Numbered from the stretch's first letter, positions 15,001-20,851 are shown. The stretch is 64,000 nt of DNA from Clostridia bacterium (GCA_017448545.1 JAFSLH010000013.1:16723-80722); one strand, 5' to 3'. Numbers and translations are program-made. The notes: generated by a model from the sequence alone, not told the origin.

Positions 15001-18000
15001 AAGTGGTAAGAGTCGTTTCAACGGTTTCTACCGTAGATTCGATGCTGCTCTGCAGATTGGTGAAATCTTCCTCGCTGAGGTTCGCTGTTTCGGCTGCCGA
15101 TTCGATCGCGTCCTTCACGATGCCCGCCAGATCATCCGGCAGTGCGGTGAGCGGATTTTCAATCGCTTCGGTGAATGCAGCTTCCAGCCGATTCTGCGCG
15201 TCCTCTACGATTTCCCGAACGATTTCGGAGATTTCCTTATCCTCGAGCACATACTCCTCCAGCAGGCTTGCAAGCTTGCTCGCGGAGATGTTGTCGTTCA
15301 GATAGTTCTGAAGCGTGGACTTCGCTGTGTCCAGAGCGTTATCGTATACGGAGATGAGTTTTGCTTCAACGGCTTCCACGATCCGGTTGCGGAACGCTTT
15401 GCCGCTGACGATGGTGCCGAAGTCGATCGAATGCGTCAGCAGCGCTTCGGCGTTGTTCACCGTGGAGACGATCTTGGAAAGGATCGCGTCAACAACACTT
15501 TCGCGAAGCATATCCAGCGTGCCGGATACTTCGCTCGTGAACATTCCGCTGATCTCGCCCGCAAGCTCGCTCGGGGTAGGAAGCTCTGTCACGCCCTTCA
15601 GCTTGCTCAGCAGCAGGTCGGTCAGAGAATCGGTGATGTTATCGAGGATCTTCCGCTGTATTTCGACCCATGTCTCCGTCTTGAGATAGGTGCGAAGCAC
15701 TCGTTCGATCTCTTTCTCGGCGTCCTTGAGGTCGGAGTCAATGGCTTCCAGCACTTCGGCGATTTCCGCAATGGAAGCTGCCGCGTCGGATGCCGTATCA
15801 CCGAGATTCGACTTCTTCAACGCCTTGGTGAGCGCGTCGATCAACGCGTCCTCAATCGGCTCGGCCAGTTCGCCCGGAACGCTCATCAGAATGGCGACCA
15901 GGTTCGCTAAGTTCTTCTTCGCCTGCTCGTAAGGATTGTTCTGCAGGAGCTCTTCGAAACCGGTTCCCTCCAGAAGGGCGGTCGCGGCTTCGTTGATCGT
16001 TTCGGTCAGGACGGCGGCGATGGCTTCGGAATCGTCCAGTCCGATCGCGCTCGTGACTTTCTGCACAAGAGCAGTCATCGCGTCTTCGATCAGCTTTTCG
16101 AACCAGCTCGCCTCGTCTTCTTCTTCCTCTCCGTCTTCGCCGTCTTCTTCCTTTCCGTCTTCTTCTTCGACTTCCAGGATGCCGGCCTTCACGGTCAGGG
16201 TTTCGCAGACGACTTCGCTCGCAGCGACGATCGCGTCGTTGGTGTAATCCATCACGTTGATCGCAACCGCCACTCCGACGCCCACGTTGCCTGCGCTTGC
16301 GCTGCCGTTCGCAATGACGGTTACGTCGTTGCACGCCAGCGACTCAACAAGCACCGCACCGGGTTCCGGCGCTTCTTCTTCGTCTTCGCCCTCGTCCTCG
16401 TCTTCGGACGCGTCTTCGCCCTCTCCGGGTTCTTCTTCGTCCTCGGACGGTTCTTCCGCTTCTCCTTCCGCTTCTTCGGATGCGACGGCTTCGATCGTTA
16501 CGCCTTCGCCGATTTCGGCGAGCACGTCGTTGCTCTGCACGTTCAGGGCAACCGCTGCCGCAACTGCGATGCCGCCCTCGGAAGTGGAAGCGCTCTTGCT
16601 GTCATTGTTCTTGTCTTTTTCGAGATTCTCGCTCGTCGTGCCGCCGGTCTGAACATGTCCCGCCAGAGAACCTGCTCCGCCGAGAATGCCGTCAACCTGC
16701 TTGTCTACGCCGTCGGAATCTCCGTCACCGTCTCCGTCACCGTCTCCGTCGCCGTCTCCGTCGCCGTCCTCGTCGTCCTTTGCCGGTGCGCCCTTTGCGC
16801 CCGCGCGGGAAACGGAACGGTTACGGTTGAGGGACTTTGCGGTTACGCTCACGGAGTTTGCTTTCGCGCTGCGGTTGAGCTGCGATTTGGCGGAATCGTG
16901 CAGCACGGAGATTCCAAAGGAACCGCCGACGCCGACGCTCTCGCCCGCCGCCTCTGCATCCGCTTCCAGCACGCGATTCAGCTCGGACTTGGCGCGAACG
17001 GAAAGGTCTCCCGCAAGGTCAAGCCCCGCGAAATTCACAGCCGCGCCGATCATTGCTTTCGTTTCGGTGCCGGCAACCATCAGTGCCAGAACCGGCATTA
17101 CGGAAGTGCCGCCTTCAGCGCCGGCGACTGCCTTCGCGTTCTGCGTATCGGTGGTCTCTGCAGCCACGCTGACATTCTGCTGCGCGCTTACGCTGCCTTC
17201 CACCAGAGCGAAGTTTTCAACGCCGTTCACGGAAACCGCGATACCTGCGCCGACGCTGACGGAGTCGTTTCCTTCTTCGTCCTTGTCCTCGCCGTCTTCG
17301 CCTTCACCGTCGTCGTCCTTGCCTTCGCCGTCTTCTTCACCGTCGTCCTCGCCCTTTGCATCCGCAACGGTATTGAACTCGGTTTCGGAAGTCGCTTCGA
17401 TGCTCAAATCGCCGGACAGCGTTGCAACCGCGTCCTTGGCAAGCAGAGAATGATTCTTCACGCTTGCTACCGCCACGGTGACCGCGCCTGCGATCCCCAC
17501 GCTGCTGTCCTTGCTGTAGCCCGCCTTCGACTCCGCATTCACGGTCGTCTTGGCTGCGGCGTTCATTGCAAGGTTCTCCGCCTCGATCACGCCCTTGCGG
17601 AAGTACACGGCGTTCTCAACCGAGGTGTAAGAAACGGTTACGGCAGCGCCGATGCCAACAGAGCTTTCGTCGTCCTTGTTGTCATCGTCCTTGTTGTCAT
17701 CGTCCTTGTTTTCGTCTCCGCCTTCGGGCTTGCCCTCGCCGGATTCGTTGTCCTTGTTATCGCCTTCGGATTCGGAGTCCTTGTTTTCTTCCTCATCCTC
17801 GCCGTCTTCGTTCTCGGCGGACGCGTCGGCCGTGATCTCGATCTCGACCTCGCTCTTTGCGTTCAGCGCAACTTCGCCGCCGGCATTTATCGTTACATCG
17901 TCATCGATTGCAATGCGGTTCGTAACTTCGTGCACGCCCACGGCAAGTGCGCCGGCAAGCTGCACGGAAGACGAGGATTCTTCTTCCTTGTCGTCCCCGT

Positions 18001-20536
18001 CGTTGTCCTTTTGTTCTTCATCCTCGTCATCGGTTCCCGCGAGCGCTTCGTCGAGAAGATCCGCAACGCCGAAGCTGTCTTCATCGTCCGGATCGCCTCC
18101 GGTGAGAATCCAGCCGATCGCGCCGATGACCGCGCCCTTCGTGCCGCCTACCTTTTCGCCGATGTAGCTCAGATCCGAGCCAACCGTTTTCAGCAGGTCG
18201 CCGACCGATGCGCCGTCTTCGTCGTCTTTGTCGTCTTCGTCGTTCGCGTTCTGTTCAGAGGCGTCTCCGTCCCCGGATTGCTCGGTCTCGTCTTCGCCGT
18301 CATCCTCGCCGTCATCCTTCTCCTCCTCGTCGTCCTCGCCGTTCAAGGCCACCGTCACGTTGCCTTTGAGCTCGGATTCGGATTCGATCGTGATGTCGCC
18401 GCCCGCTGTCACGGAAGCGGAATCCTTCAGTGTAACATCGGAATTCTGCTGTACAACGCTGACTGCCGCGTGGACGCCCACCGCGTATCCATCTTCGTCT
18501 TTTTCGTCGTCCTTGTCGTCACCTTCACCGTCTTCGGGCTTGTTCTCGCCTTCGCCGTCTTCGGGCTTGTTTTCGCCTTCGCCGCCTTCGGGTTTGTTCT
18601 CACCCTCGCCGCCTTCGGGTTTGTTCTCACCGTCACCGCCTTCAGGCTGTCCGTCTTCGGGCTTGTTTTCGCCTTCGCCGCCTTCGGGCTTGTCTTCGCC
18701 GTCCGGCTTGTCATCAGGCTTGTCTTCGCCGTCTTCTTCCTCGTCCTCGTCGCCGTCGCTCTTGCCCGCCTTGGCGGTCGTCTCCGTAGACGCAGCGCTC
18801 TTGATTTCAACGCTGCCGTCTTCCGCTTCCACAACGCTCGCGCCCTGAACCAGAACGTGCGCGTCGTTGACGCCGACCGTCACGGATACCGATCCGGGAA
18901 TTTTCCCGTCGGCGGACTCCGCGCTCATGTTGACTTTGGATTCGGCATTCAGACGAATATCGCCCGTATGCGAAACGATGCTGCCGTCCTTCAATTCCAC
19001 GCCGGCTTCGGTTACCGTTACAACGAACGCCGCCGGGATGTACAGACCCGCAACGCTTTCGTTCGATGCTTCCAGATTCGCTGCAACCTTCGCGATCAAC
19101 TCGACGTCGCCTTCGGCAACGATGGATCCCAAAACGTTGATGTGCGCGTCCGCGACCACGACTCTGTAGAAGTTGACGCCTTCGTTTTCGTCCTCGTCTT
19201 CTTCCTTGTCCTCGTCGTCCTCGTCCCCGTCGTCTCCGTCTTCGTTTCCGTCTTCGCCGTCCTCGGCGTCTTCGTCCTCGCCCTCGTCGTCAGCTTCTTC
19301 GTCCCCGTCTTCTTCGTCAATGCTCGCGGCGACTTCAACGGTGATCGCAACGCTGCCAAGCGCTTCAATCTCCGTATCCTCCGCAATTGTGACGGAAGCG
19401 TCAGAGAACTGCAGATTCCCCGAATCGGACGCCTCGTCGTCGGATGCGTTCACGGTCAAAGAATTCAGCTTGAAGGTTCCCTCCAATGTGATTTCTGTGC
19501 CGCTGACCTCCATATCAAGGTCGTCCGCATCCACGAATCCGACTACGGTGTCTTCACCGGAGCCGAGATCAATTTTGGCGTTTCGTTCTTCGGAGTCTTC
19601 TTCCTGTTCGGCAAGTACCGTAACCGTATCGTCTCCGTCGCCGGTTTGAATTTCGGCTGAACTGTTTTCACCAAGCTGCACGGCAATGTTGTCGTCCTCT
19701 TCCGTGCCGTAAACGGTCACGGCAGAATTCTTCGCTTTCACGAGTCCGACGTATAAGCCCATGAGCGTTACGTTCAGGTCTTCGATCGAAATAATATCGA
19801 TCACTACGTCGTCGACGTCGTCGTCCATGCTCTCGGTTGCTCCCTGCGCGCGAATGGTCAGGCTGAAGTTTTCACTCAGCGTGACGCCTTCTGCGAGCAT
19901 AGTGGTGTCGATGCGAATTTCACCTTCGTAGGTGCCCGTCTCCAAGACGATCTCCGCATGCTCTGACTCGTCGGTCAGACTTCTCATTTTTTCGTCAACT
20001 CTGGCTTGAATCAGATTTGACGTTGGTCCAAGCGGGTCTTCCGGGTTCTGTTGGCCGTTGTTTTCGCCTCCGTCTCCCGAACCTTCCGCGTCCTGCTGAT
20101 TCCCTGCATCCTGACCTCCATTGCCGCTGTTTTGGAGCATCGGAGCAGAGCGCAACAGATTGGTATCATCGGTCGTCCCGTTCGGATCGCCGGAGCCGGC
20201 GCCCGCTTCACCCGGCAAAGTTGGGCTTTGCCCCGGGGGATTCGGGTCGCTTTCGTCCGGGTTTCCCGACTCGCCTGCCGGACCGGCCTCAGCCGGATCC
20301 GACTCGCCTGCCGGACCGGCCTCAGCCGGATCCGACACGCCGGGTTGATTGCTGTCCGATTGCGACGACGGCATTCCCGTCGGGTCTTCCGAAACAACCG
20401 ATGATTGCGTATCATCGGCGTATGCCGCAGGCGCGAATACAAGCGCCAGCAGGACGCATAGCGCAAGCGCTATCATCCATGGCAGCCGCAATCGCCGCGG
20501 TTTACGCGATGAACGCTGGGTCGTTGGTTTGTTCAA
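1..20536 (-). CDS. giant secreted beta-strand-repeat adhesin-like protein (3' end outside window)
   Basis: One open frame runs from a TTG at 20536 (after AAGGAGG, 9 bases of spacing) to the window edge: at least 6,845 residues. I translated long stretches along it and found no stop in that phase. Residues 1-40 are a basic, hydrophobic signal peptide ending in AYA. Next come a P/E/S/G-rich segment, two RTX-like motifs near residue 295 (GDGDDTV, GSGEDTV), acidic linkers, a helical insert (about residues 1475-2035), two surface-type repeats with FYMPAAN near residue 2467, then thousands of residues of V/G/T/N/A beta-strand repeats of the GVGV type. The last 700 residues are richer in Y, W and N. 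Cysteine is rare. This fits a right-handed beta-helix adhesin of the large filamentous or leukotoxin-A-like class; partner, anchor and function cannot be seen. An ATG at codon 21 is a less likely start because it would truncate the signal peptide. Confidence 0.88.
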   Translation of the reverse strand, partial: MNKPTTQRSSRKPRRLRLPWMIALALCVLLALVFAPAAYADDTQSSVVSEDPTGMPSSQSDSNQPGVSDPAEAGPAGESDPAEAGPAGESGNPDESDPNPPGQSPTLPGEAGAGSGDPNGTTDDTNLLRSAPMLQNSGNGGQDAGNQQDAEGSGDGGENNGQQNPEDPLGPTSNLIQARVDEKMRSLTDESEHAEIVLETGTYEGEIRIDTTMLAEGVTLSENFSLTIRAQGATESMDDDVDDVVIDIISIEDLNVTLMGLYVGLVKAKNSAVTVYGTEEDDNIAVQLGENSSAEIQTGDGDDTVTVLAEQEEDSEERNAKIDLGSGEDTVVGFVDADDLDMEVSGTEITLEGTFKLNSLTVNASDDEASDSGNLQFSDASVTIAEDTEIEALGSVAITVEVAASIDEEDGDEEADDEGEDEDAEDGEDGNEDGDDGDEDDEDKEEDEDENEGVNFYRVVVADAHINVLGSIVAEGDVELIAKVAANLEASNESVAGLYIPAAFVVTVTEAGVELKDGSIVSHTGDIRLNAESKVNMSAESADGKIPGSVSVTVGVNDAHVLVQGASVVEAEDGSVEIKSAASTETTAKAGKSDGDEDEEEDGEDKPDDKPDGEDKPEGGEGENKPEDGQPEGGDGENKPEGGEGENKPEGGEGENKPEDGEGENKPEDGEGDDKDDEKDEDGYAVGVHAAVSVVQQNSDVTLKDSASVTAGGDITIESESELKGNVTVALNGEDDEEEKDDGEDDGEDETEQSGDGDASEQNANDEDDKDDEDGASVGDLLKTVGSDLSYIGEKVGGTKGAVIGAIGWILTGGDPDDEDSFGVADLLDEALAGTDDEDEEQKDNDGDDKEEESSSSVQLAGALAVGVHEVTNRIAIDDDVTINAGGEVALNAKSEVEIEITADASAENEDGEDEEENKDSESEGDNKDNESGEGKPEGGDENKDDDNKDDDNKDDESSVGIGAAVTVSYTSVENAVYFRKGVIEAENLAMNAAAKTTVNAESKAGYSKDSSVGIAGAVTVAVASVKNHSLLAKDAVATLSGDLSIEATSETEFNTVADAKGEDDGEEDGEGKDDDGEGEDGEDKDEEGNDSVSVGAGIAVSVNGVENFALVEGSVSAQQNVSVAAETTDTQNAKAVAGAEGGTSVMPVLALMVAGTETKAMIGAAVNFAGLDLAGDLSVRAKSELNRVLEADAEAAGESVGVGGSFGISVLHDSAKSQLNRSAKANSVSVTAKSLNRNRSVSRAGAKGAPAKDDEDGDGDGDGDGDGDGDGDSDGVDKQVDGILGGAGSLAGHVQTGGTTSENLEKDKNNDSKSASTSEGGIAVAAAVALNVQSNDVLAEIGEGVTIEAVASEEAEGEAEEPSEDEEEPGEGEDASEDEDEGEDEEEAPEPGAVLVESLACNDVTVIANGSASAGNVGVGVAVAINVMDYTNDAIVAASEVVCETLTVKAGILEVEEEDGKEEDGEDGEEEEDEASWFEKLIEDAMTALVQKVTSAIGLDDSEAIAAVLTETINEAATALLEGTGFEELLQNNPYEQAKKNLANLVAILMSVPGELAEPIEDALIDALTKALKKSNLGDTASDAAASIAEIAEVLEAIDSDLKDAEKEIERVLRTYLKTETWVEIQRKILDNITDSLTDLLLSKLKGVTELPTPSELAGEISGMFTSEVSGTLDMLRESVVDAILSKIVSTVNNAEALLTHSIDFGTIVSGKAFRNRIVEAVEAKLISVYDNALDTAKSTLQNYLNDNISASKLASLLEEYVLEDKEISEIVREIVEDAQNRLEAAFTEAIENPLTALPDDLAGIVKDAIESAAETANLSEEDFTNLQSSIESTVETVETTLTTYLSDEKWEEILGNMKDNLISSAKEMVEKKFGWVFELPSLANLPDQITDIFVNEATGLLNELQADIVDAIADKISAVVTDAEKLPEAIEKAVDQFDNLALSAEDFVNAFEDEITDVKFRDDLKKILRVKLKTIVRSTADAMTEGLADIDSVKEFFGKKLGDHIVDNLKNALMAAGKAFTNGMIGVATEALGLKITEESADEPGHRFKTTAIAGASADGVSVAGSVAISIIDGETIAKIRGLETPGEDADIAVGDALTILAIANQIEETTASAAEAEDADEANANLGAGDDEDVNGKEDPTPASELEIADDNGFVYAVVNVGEGGTAERDGNKITLKADDSRRLRDVSLTFKKADGTKVTLAVKPNEDGAFQIPEIQYNDETHTYSVEIGSDGYTVPYDCELEYSVRFVTKETVSLGNVDASWEGEGEIKLEKGSEKGTYTIKVNPDDSYEIANGRILITWGEDDDDCGSIAYPNGGLTLKLVKVDPNDSENDKYRLTVGSFSKEIDGDVVLVSAEFIGKYSLSVSGMGEADADEDDDTQTWSHTYENGEDEIKIVKLKAVNEGKVLRAAEKDRVVVYVNPGVSRRLKSLTLTYTDDEGAHSKTLSTKDPSMMDEDGVAYLFYMPAANATLTPVFEDGEEGDEKAKTESGNSIGVGAGFAMSLSDLVVRASIGDNRMVEAGAVDIRALSEHVVQTAATAGTDPIETSTGGENTKTDKKIAIDASAAVTVTDDEVVASVGNGGSIVTGEENTVALDEEDPDTEFVSFNLAAAQSVKTLTKASAFAAGKKTAVGACVTVNIIDSDVQVNMGSPLNAGGAASFAASNESEDRSEAIATAMGADMDRYLNKLAGGVKATEETANKLTNGEYFDSNSNNKPKTSTAQKLDEKLEGEKKEQSDSEQTNTDKPDSGKADDTSANAPLSSNVLRTQGVSQTSTKGAADKADEGTAEESVTQGADAATGNADSTVESKFQVAAAVGLNITKHKVLVNILAPVAAESLNAEASNTSNFLTKGSGFAISVAKKSNSIAAAVSVSVDKNESVVVIADNFEATDGDVNASANMAQNTTGEYRGLLAAQSLAGGVSGADGTVSIAGSIVVVTDKAVTAVRINERGAQGVTVSGNEIHVTSLDRSRIGVRAGGVSASKGSSVGVGAAFALVYARSLVETLIGNNTEIYGTALEVSAEKARISFSDFESAIGLTTFTTDTSDLPDDQKEDADKGIVNLDKNDDGVYEIEIGASSEDVVGLVDALNVLSSVNYYMEAIAGSIMGSGKQGGSTASVPGSIALLLFKNTVKASLGDNVTVVLQSEDDAEGDMTLAAIDDANIRVLAGSVNVAPSKAGVGITVAWLDNRDTVEASIGSNSDVTVSNGSFHQSAEADFDTMLVTVAASIATGSRSKANIGGAVNVISAFNAAKSYIGRNTSVISDGDLNVATTAKEDNLLISMSASGGKSKVAVGRTVAVVVNKATAKTIVDNGATLRSENGSMTLESEANENGVNVLASASAAPSSKVGVAATIGVMVSKTITSTQIGDNVKLYAKKDVTLSSKGDANLIEAAASFSFGGKSVSVGATILVNVLKREAGVTLGNNVTVTAEEGNILLDSSGKDYNVIVGLAAAASPDGNGVSGTIPAVVSKTKIRTVAGNNLTATAGDSVGILSDLENELYVVAGGVTISLGKLGIGATVGTLVLNYIVESMVGQNATIKANVKSGGTGIDSSSNRSRRRRGVIVGAHGNETVVGAGVAAGVGKNVGIGGTIMTLIISGTVRTEIGDNADVTAGSESGTGEEGDFSDDAEDHSFVFGFAGAIAASAKTGVGATVETVVFSKTVEARVGNAKKIFVTGTVSVRADDVSDLYVLALGFAASANPAVAGDVNVLVYKDNVHAVIGGTVIASKGIEVFASSDNDLYDIAAGVSVAGSPSVAAVALVTYFQGSTVAEVLSGAVLTAMNGDITVQAKSDEFVTADAAGIAASAKTGISGTADVIVTSLSTKAYTGANVSMLAFAGSVKVQSMDTFTLLGMAVTAAAGASAGVGVAALVIVAMNGVFAAFGDNNSIVAKNDVLVDADSSRAIDTYVVSAGVGSTGIAPSVAVVVAGGNLPQDAADALASGNIVPGAQVNHAFEQSHYLDAHKPSTVSGNGFMDELATDGQKAQNMQPNSSANGASGWNAYGQDTGSDFGAGAASMNTSTAENASESTKDNDSDPTAGLGSDTSVSGLSWNNGKSNKSDSAQASIGQGTVVTAERGSISVLANDKLVSDLIAGAIGASGTGIGVGVALAVLKSNITAEVGTGAVLTAGGAVNVKASTGSDTRSNASDPFKAGSDASKNRYSVLAKLDETGITGASGGTVRVISISGGVGGTAIAAAVGVLLVFSEVNALMDGSVTKARAVNVEGVMDFGQVLTVTLGFGAGGTGIAASVGMAYFEGKVITAIGPNAVIGTNSSNVGSVNVKTNGVTKAISVATTLAAGGVGVAAGVALTFNKTNISTTIRRGAVIHAKNGAVSVTTDFNTEAKAYVIARSFGSVAVGATVAVVSNSLTASTYIGYDPFGSVSGTAGTVSAKTIDVKNNIHGQATVLGTGISGGLVAVNGIVALNLNLVKTAAAITGMSINNGGEGIRADRVFVDSVVFGDSILNLTAIAGGSVAVGATVGIAKVGAISRNIVSVDGCRMDINTLTIGNGTVSSKALLTLIAGTGGGVAVAVNIGIALNNAEFTSKLGGTAGGILNAGTVNITMNGNAYSTVAMGTASFGGVSVGAAVGIALLTATMQVMVDSAAELNIDNLNVSCTQNMTDPGFRYDLYLGDKVGTVSITFNKMAQVFMLNARAGAIGVGVDVIVAIANATCRAVVSAANLTINNAINVTSNARTEADGQTISISVSEIGVGAIVIYAYAKGTVESRLTSTGSLNIGGAVNVRTDYSAKVNAVAVPASLGMLASISLNVVMAKVRTVAYAGITGTGAIVAPGRDVNVTANGTAVSNAEIKPGLVTAGLLTVGASFVMSTLEAKQTAEAKGVNITARDVKVLSLYNVSGGSANANPSIPSMDESKGAIAKVGASLVSAGLANVRANLAFAYGSSTVKALVGDLSTDLSGNLYINTYATSYAKAGINAPAVSLGAVNANVAVLKASAKGTYEAGVDSGNNTNASLKAKNIYVATAFQSKSDATTGSLGVAASLAAADVNVAKSYTQSRAGSYVKGKGGAEISGNIDVITVGKSLAWTRVETPVASFSGLSLVTNRLTAEQNAEQYAYTDIGGNVNVRGNITVRSTLEEGKADSQVGRKSGVSVSAFSGALDMAYATSKAVNRAYLAGNGGTINVNNVVVAANTKTIANAVALKPVSISVASAQGVFAQSDTGDTTEAGIGTGNAFTLNTTGSVDVNAYSDTTSYTECASSTSVSLASFGGGSIEARVGIGTPQTVRTFFKDRARVYAGGNINAIATNIGNVTANMTQGLKVALVAGGSNHVTTSSSYRTEAYVGSGAHVESTKGSVTIRAEEKPKSSAQVSGNSVGVLGSADAKKARNYVTETVNVAVYNNANVIGYGTVTLYALSNNANIYSRTNANSGGLFASGALGAISQLTRNVTLSVLNGATVKSRYYNVNAVAEGGRYDSITTRADGSAKGLAGLGGADARTSVSNSVNLNVTGGSIYADFGTINLNANVAEGNVTTIGDYSAAGLIGSPSAYAYEQNITLSGKVNLNGAFVRGSYVNIFGGVKELYLNDESIAKIKGAGGAAYATSNLTLNLTTRVDISNSDVQAYSTANIWSSASPTNGGTNVRVYAMSELKGLAGKVEATANLDGSLNTAVNVTNTRFKGNSFNLNSYGFGGRVSYDKDAKRKGVFVKKKYHGGNNIGLPAGTVSIDSSSSFDVSGAALPIRVEIDVLGNVWVAGSSGGNVYASQSAGKTTVSGRIRPATGGSVSNKGNARTVTSSNYILDLTNYFEGITVLPSIDMHADGVSNPTYTINITSYNGGDIQFGNVVANENGDMNIRWVGEAGNLIGGTRIENDGITHAPVWTHNLTIDNVNNIGSTLNTYPADEEGTKDAEQELNTYFQILLTRLGSADPVVNINAKGSVYFEPVMAKVTRTNSLGAASGPVDGTVVLNNVIAGGLLDIAFGQDIALNYLPNASGTTVESVNFSVLFLTNTVNGTATISAADLEKYLTEDEEGRKTYELPDGTVLTVENGKLTAIGGWAPYETVPGNTNLIVLDSQIDEDGNTHYVTLNYRTGDLTVEAGYSGSYSIYLEYSNGYIATVGGKVVYVEGFDTEVNEGGWNPSTLDDSLILSSSDGVWNVATRSYVNTRSLLLNNSLVQAAINRSGLKGSQTAAQAADHIVFYAFGNKKDMVLATYDGIEFLGVFGFVTETYNVTVPSFDANGNPAVDKDGNAIVDSEGKPYKDANGNAISISTSRYGLVIKEAEEGEKLLGIFEQEGEAVTSDGGVRAQYSYYSMNVGQDEEGNDIYERVFCYFINNSYRFTTGRSPFLIVGTEHFDVSEDMELDSEGNETGTIFGGWVDIAAIADTTTVTLEDGTTQERNTFRDKTVRLTYHNGAYTVTDTLKVSNDGTVTKKYGSETFSSNPVTNVHAFTANGATVRYRNGAAELNNSKLRLEALTGSVARTAAGKYYYLNNGSWVEASYSNGTVSYGGRTVLKIGNGYYETYQNGTRMFTIYEDGTFQKHFSGPKTISVKRLTGEAAPNETFRFEIRTVESTSDELWLWFGSGTYKLINGNANAENIKSTGNIYETIYNNTKLDKGTTSVHLNYKLGEGGQIVSRNRNGAYVISGEQYQNVRAGAGDYEFRPSTLILDGSVVDIIVQKGNIYAKDLTVQSGADVTLTAHGTAETEGNIELTGTTTLNGEVTMKADHDVTIPTLVGSGDVIVRIANGGLTGETWTKTGGKLDIAITTGDMDVTTLTSTGKDKIVIGTGDVSGETWTVSDKLDVTVQTGDVEITTLNATGTETVTIGKGDFTGETWTISNGSLTAALQNGSIQTDTLKVQNGSEVTMIAHGTGKIDVTDTATLD
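14440..16115 (-). other. predicted all-helical insert with internal duplication within the giant adhesin
   Basis: Roughly residues 1475-2035 lack the beta-repeat signature and are instead rich in E, K, A, L, D and I with amphipathic spacing (for example EKLIEDAMTALVQKV). Two units align: TYLKTETWVEI (Trp codon at 15668) and TYLSDEKWEEI (Trp codon at 14981), 229 residues apart. Each is followed by ELP, a (T/N)E(V/A)(S/T)G motif, VDAI and a KI(V/S)S-type segment in the same order. A third, partial unit precedes the first. The boundaries are approximate and no known family was recognised. Confidence 0.7.
16718..16772 (-). repeat. hexanucleotide repeat coding for a (DG)n linker
   Basis: An alternating GTCTCC/GTCACC/GTCGCC tract encodes about seven to eight Asp-Gly pairs in a row. 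It lies about 600 bases before the helical insert and is a candidate slippage site, although hexamer changes keep the frame. Confidence 0.75.
17660..17712 (-). repeat. 15-bp repeats coding for an acidic NKDDD linker
   Basis: Repeats of a TTGTCATCGTCCTTG-type unit encode an Asp/Lys/Asn linker (DDDNKDDDNKDDE). It is one of several acidic spacers in the N-terminal third of the giant protein. Confidence 0.7.
18530..18715 (-). repeat. 27-bp imperfect tandem repeats coding for NKPEGGEGE
   Basis: About six to seven degenerate 27-base units encode an acidic, glycine- and proline-containing linker (NKPEGGEGE and variants) inside the giant protein, between beta-repeat blocks. Such a linker is likely extended and may bind cations; length variation would stay in frame. 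Confidence 0.8.
20268..20333 (-). repeat. 33-bp exact tandem duplication in the adhesin N-terminus
   Basis: Two identical 33-base units (20268-20300, 20301-20333) encode two copies of the 11-residue unit SDPAEAGPAGE just after the signal peptide. The unit keeps the frame, so copy number could vary without loss of function. Confidence 0.85.
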
Positions 20537-20601
20537 AAGCAGCTTCCTCCTTTCCGCACCCGATCGGCAAATATCGTGAACCGCCGAATGCAAATTTGGG
20601 A

Positions 20602-20640
20602 TGTATACGAAAGGGCAGATTTCCCCCTTATACGTATACA
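20602..20640 (-). promoter_or_regulatory. palindrome at the transcription start of the giant gene
   Basis: TGTATACG (20602-20609) and CGTATACA (20633-20640) are perfect inverted arms, with an inner AGGG/CCCT pairing. The distal arm lies at the predicted +1, so this is either a repressor site or a stem-loop at the very 5' end of the mRNA. The sequence does not separate the two options. Confidence 0.5.
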
Positions 20641-20645
20641 GGGTA

Positions 20646-20673
20646 ATTATAACGCCTACCCCCCCGATGTCAA
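20646..20673 (-). promoter_or_regulatory. consensus sigma-A promoter of the giant adhesin gene
   Basis: On the minus strand TTGACA (20668-20673) and TATAAT (20646-20651) are separated by 16 bases, a perfect match to both hexamers. The predicted start is near 20639, giving a leader of about 100 bases before the TTG at 20536. It is surprisingly strong for a gene of 20 kb. Confidence 0.85.
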
Positions 20674-20707
20674 TAGTTTTTTTCGACCGGAATGCGGTCG
20701 CCCCCCT

Positions 20708-20748
20708 GTCATCCTGAGCGAGCGCAGCGAGTCGAAGGATCTTTCCGG
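20708..20748. repeat. intergenic palindromic repeat of the CATCCTGAGCG type
   Basis: The segment reads GTCATCCTGAGCG, then a GCGAGCGCAGCGAG core, then GAAGGATCTT, with ATCCT/AGGAT outer arms. Closely similar short palindromes are familiar from intergenic DNA of many unrelated bacteria. No coding function is expected. Confidence 0.7.
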
Positions 20749-20764
20749 ATTCGGGGGCGATATG

Positions 20765-20851
20765 CATTTGCACGCGGCGTGCAGATGCTTGAGATATCCT
20801 TCGGATTCGATATGCCCTGCGGACTCGATATGCCGCCTGCGGCGGCATCAG
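20765..20851. repeat. array of short CGATATGCC-linked hairpins
   Basis: Three small hairpins (CCTTCGG, CCCTGCGG and CCGCCTGCGGCGG) are separated by TCGATAT-type linkers. The pattern resembles the interspersed hairpin strings seen between genes in gut Clostridia. No gene is supported between 20674 and 21246. Confidence 0.5.

Noticed and set aside
16718-18715. Regular short repeats suggesting a CRISPR array
   Set aside because: Units are 6, 15 and 27 bases without spacers and encode acidic linkers in the frame of the giant protein.
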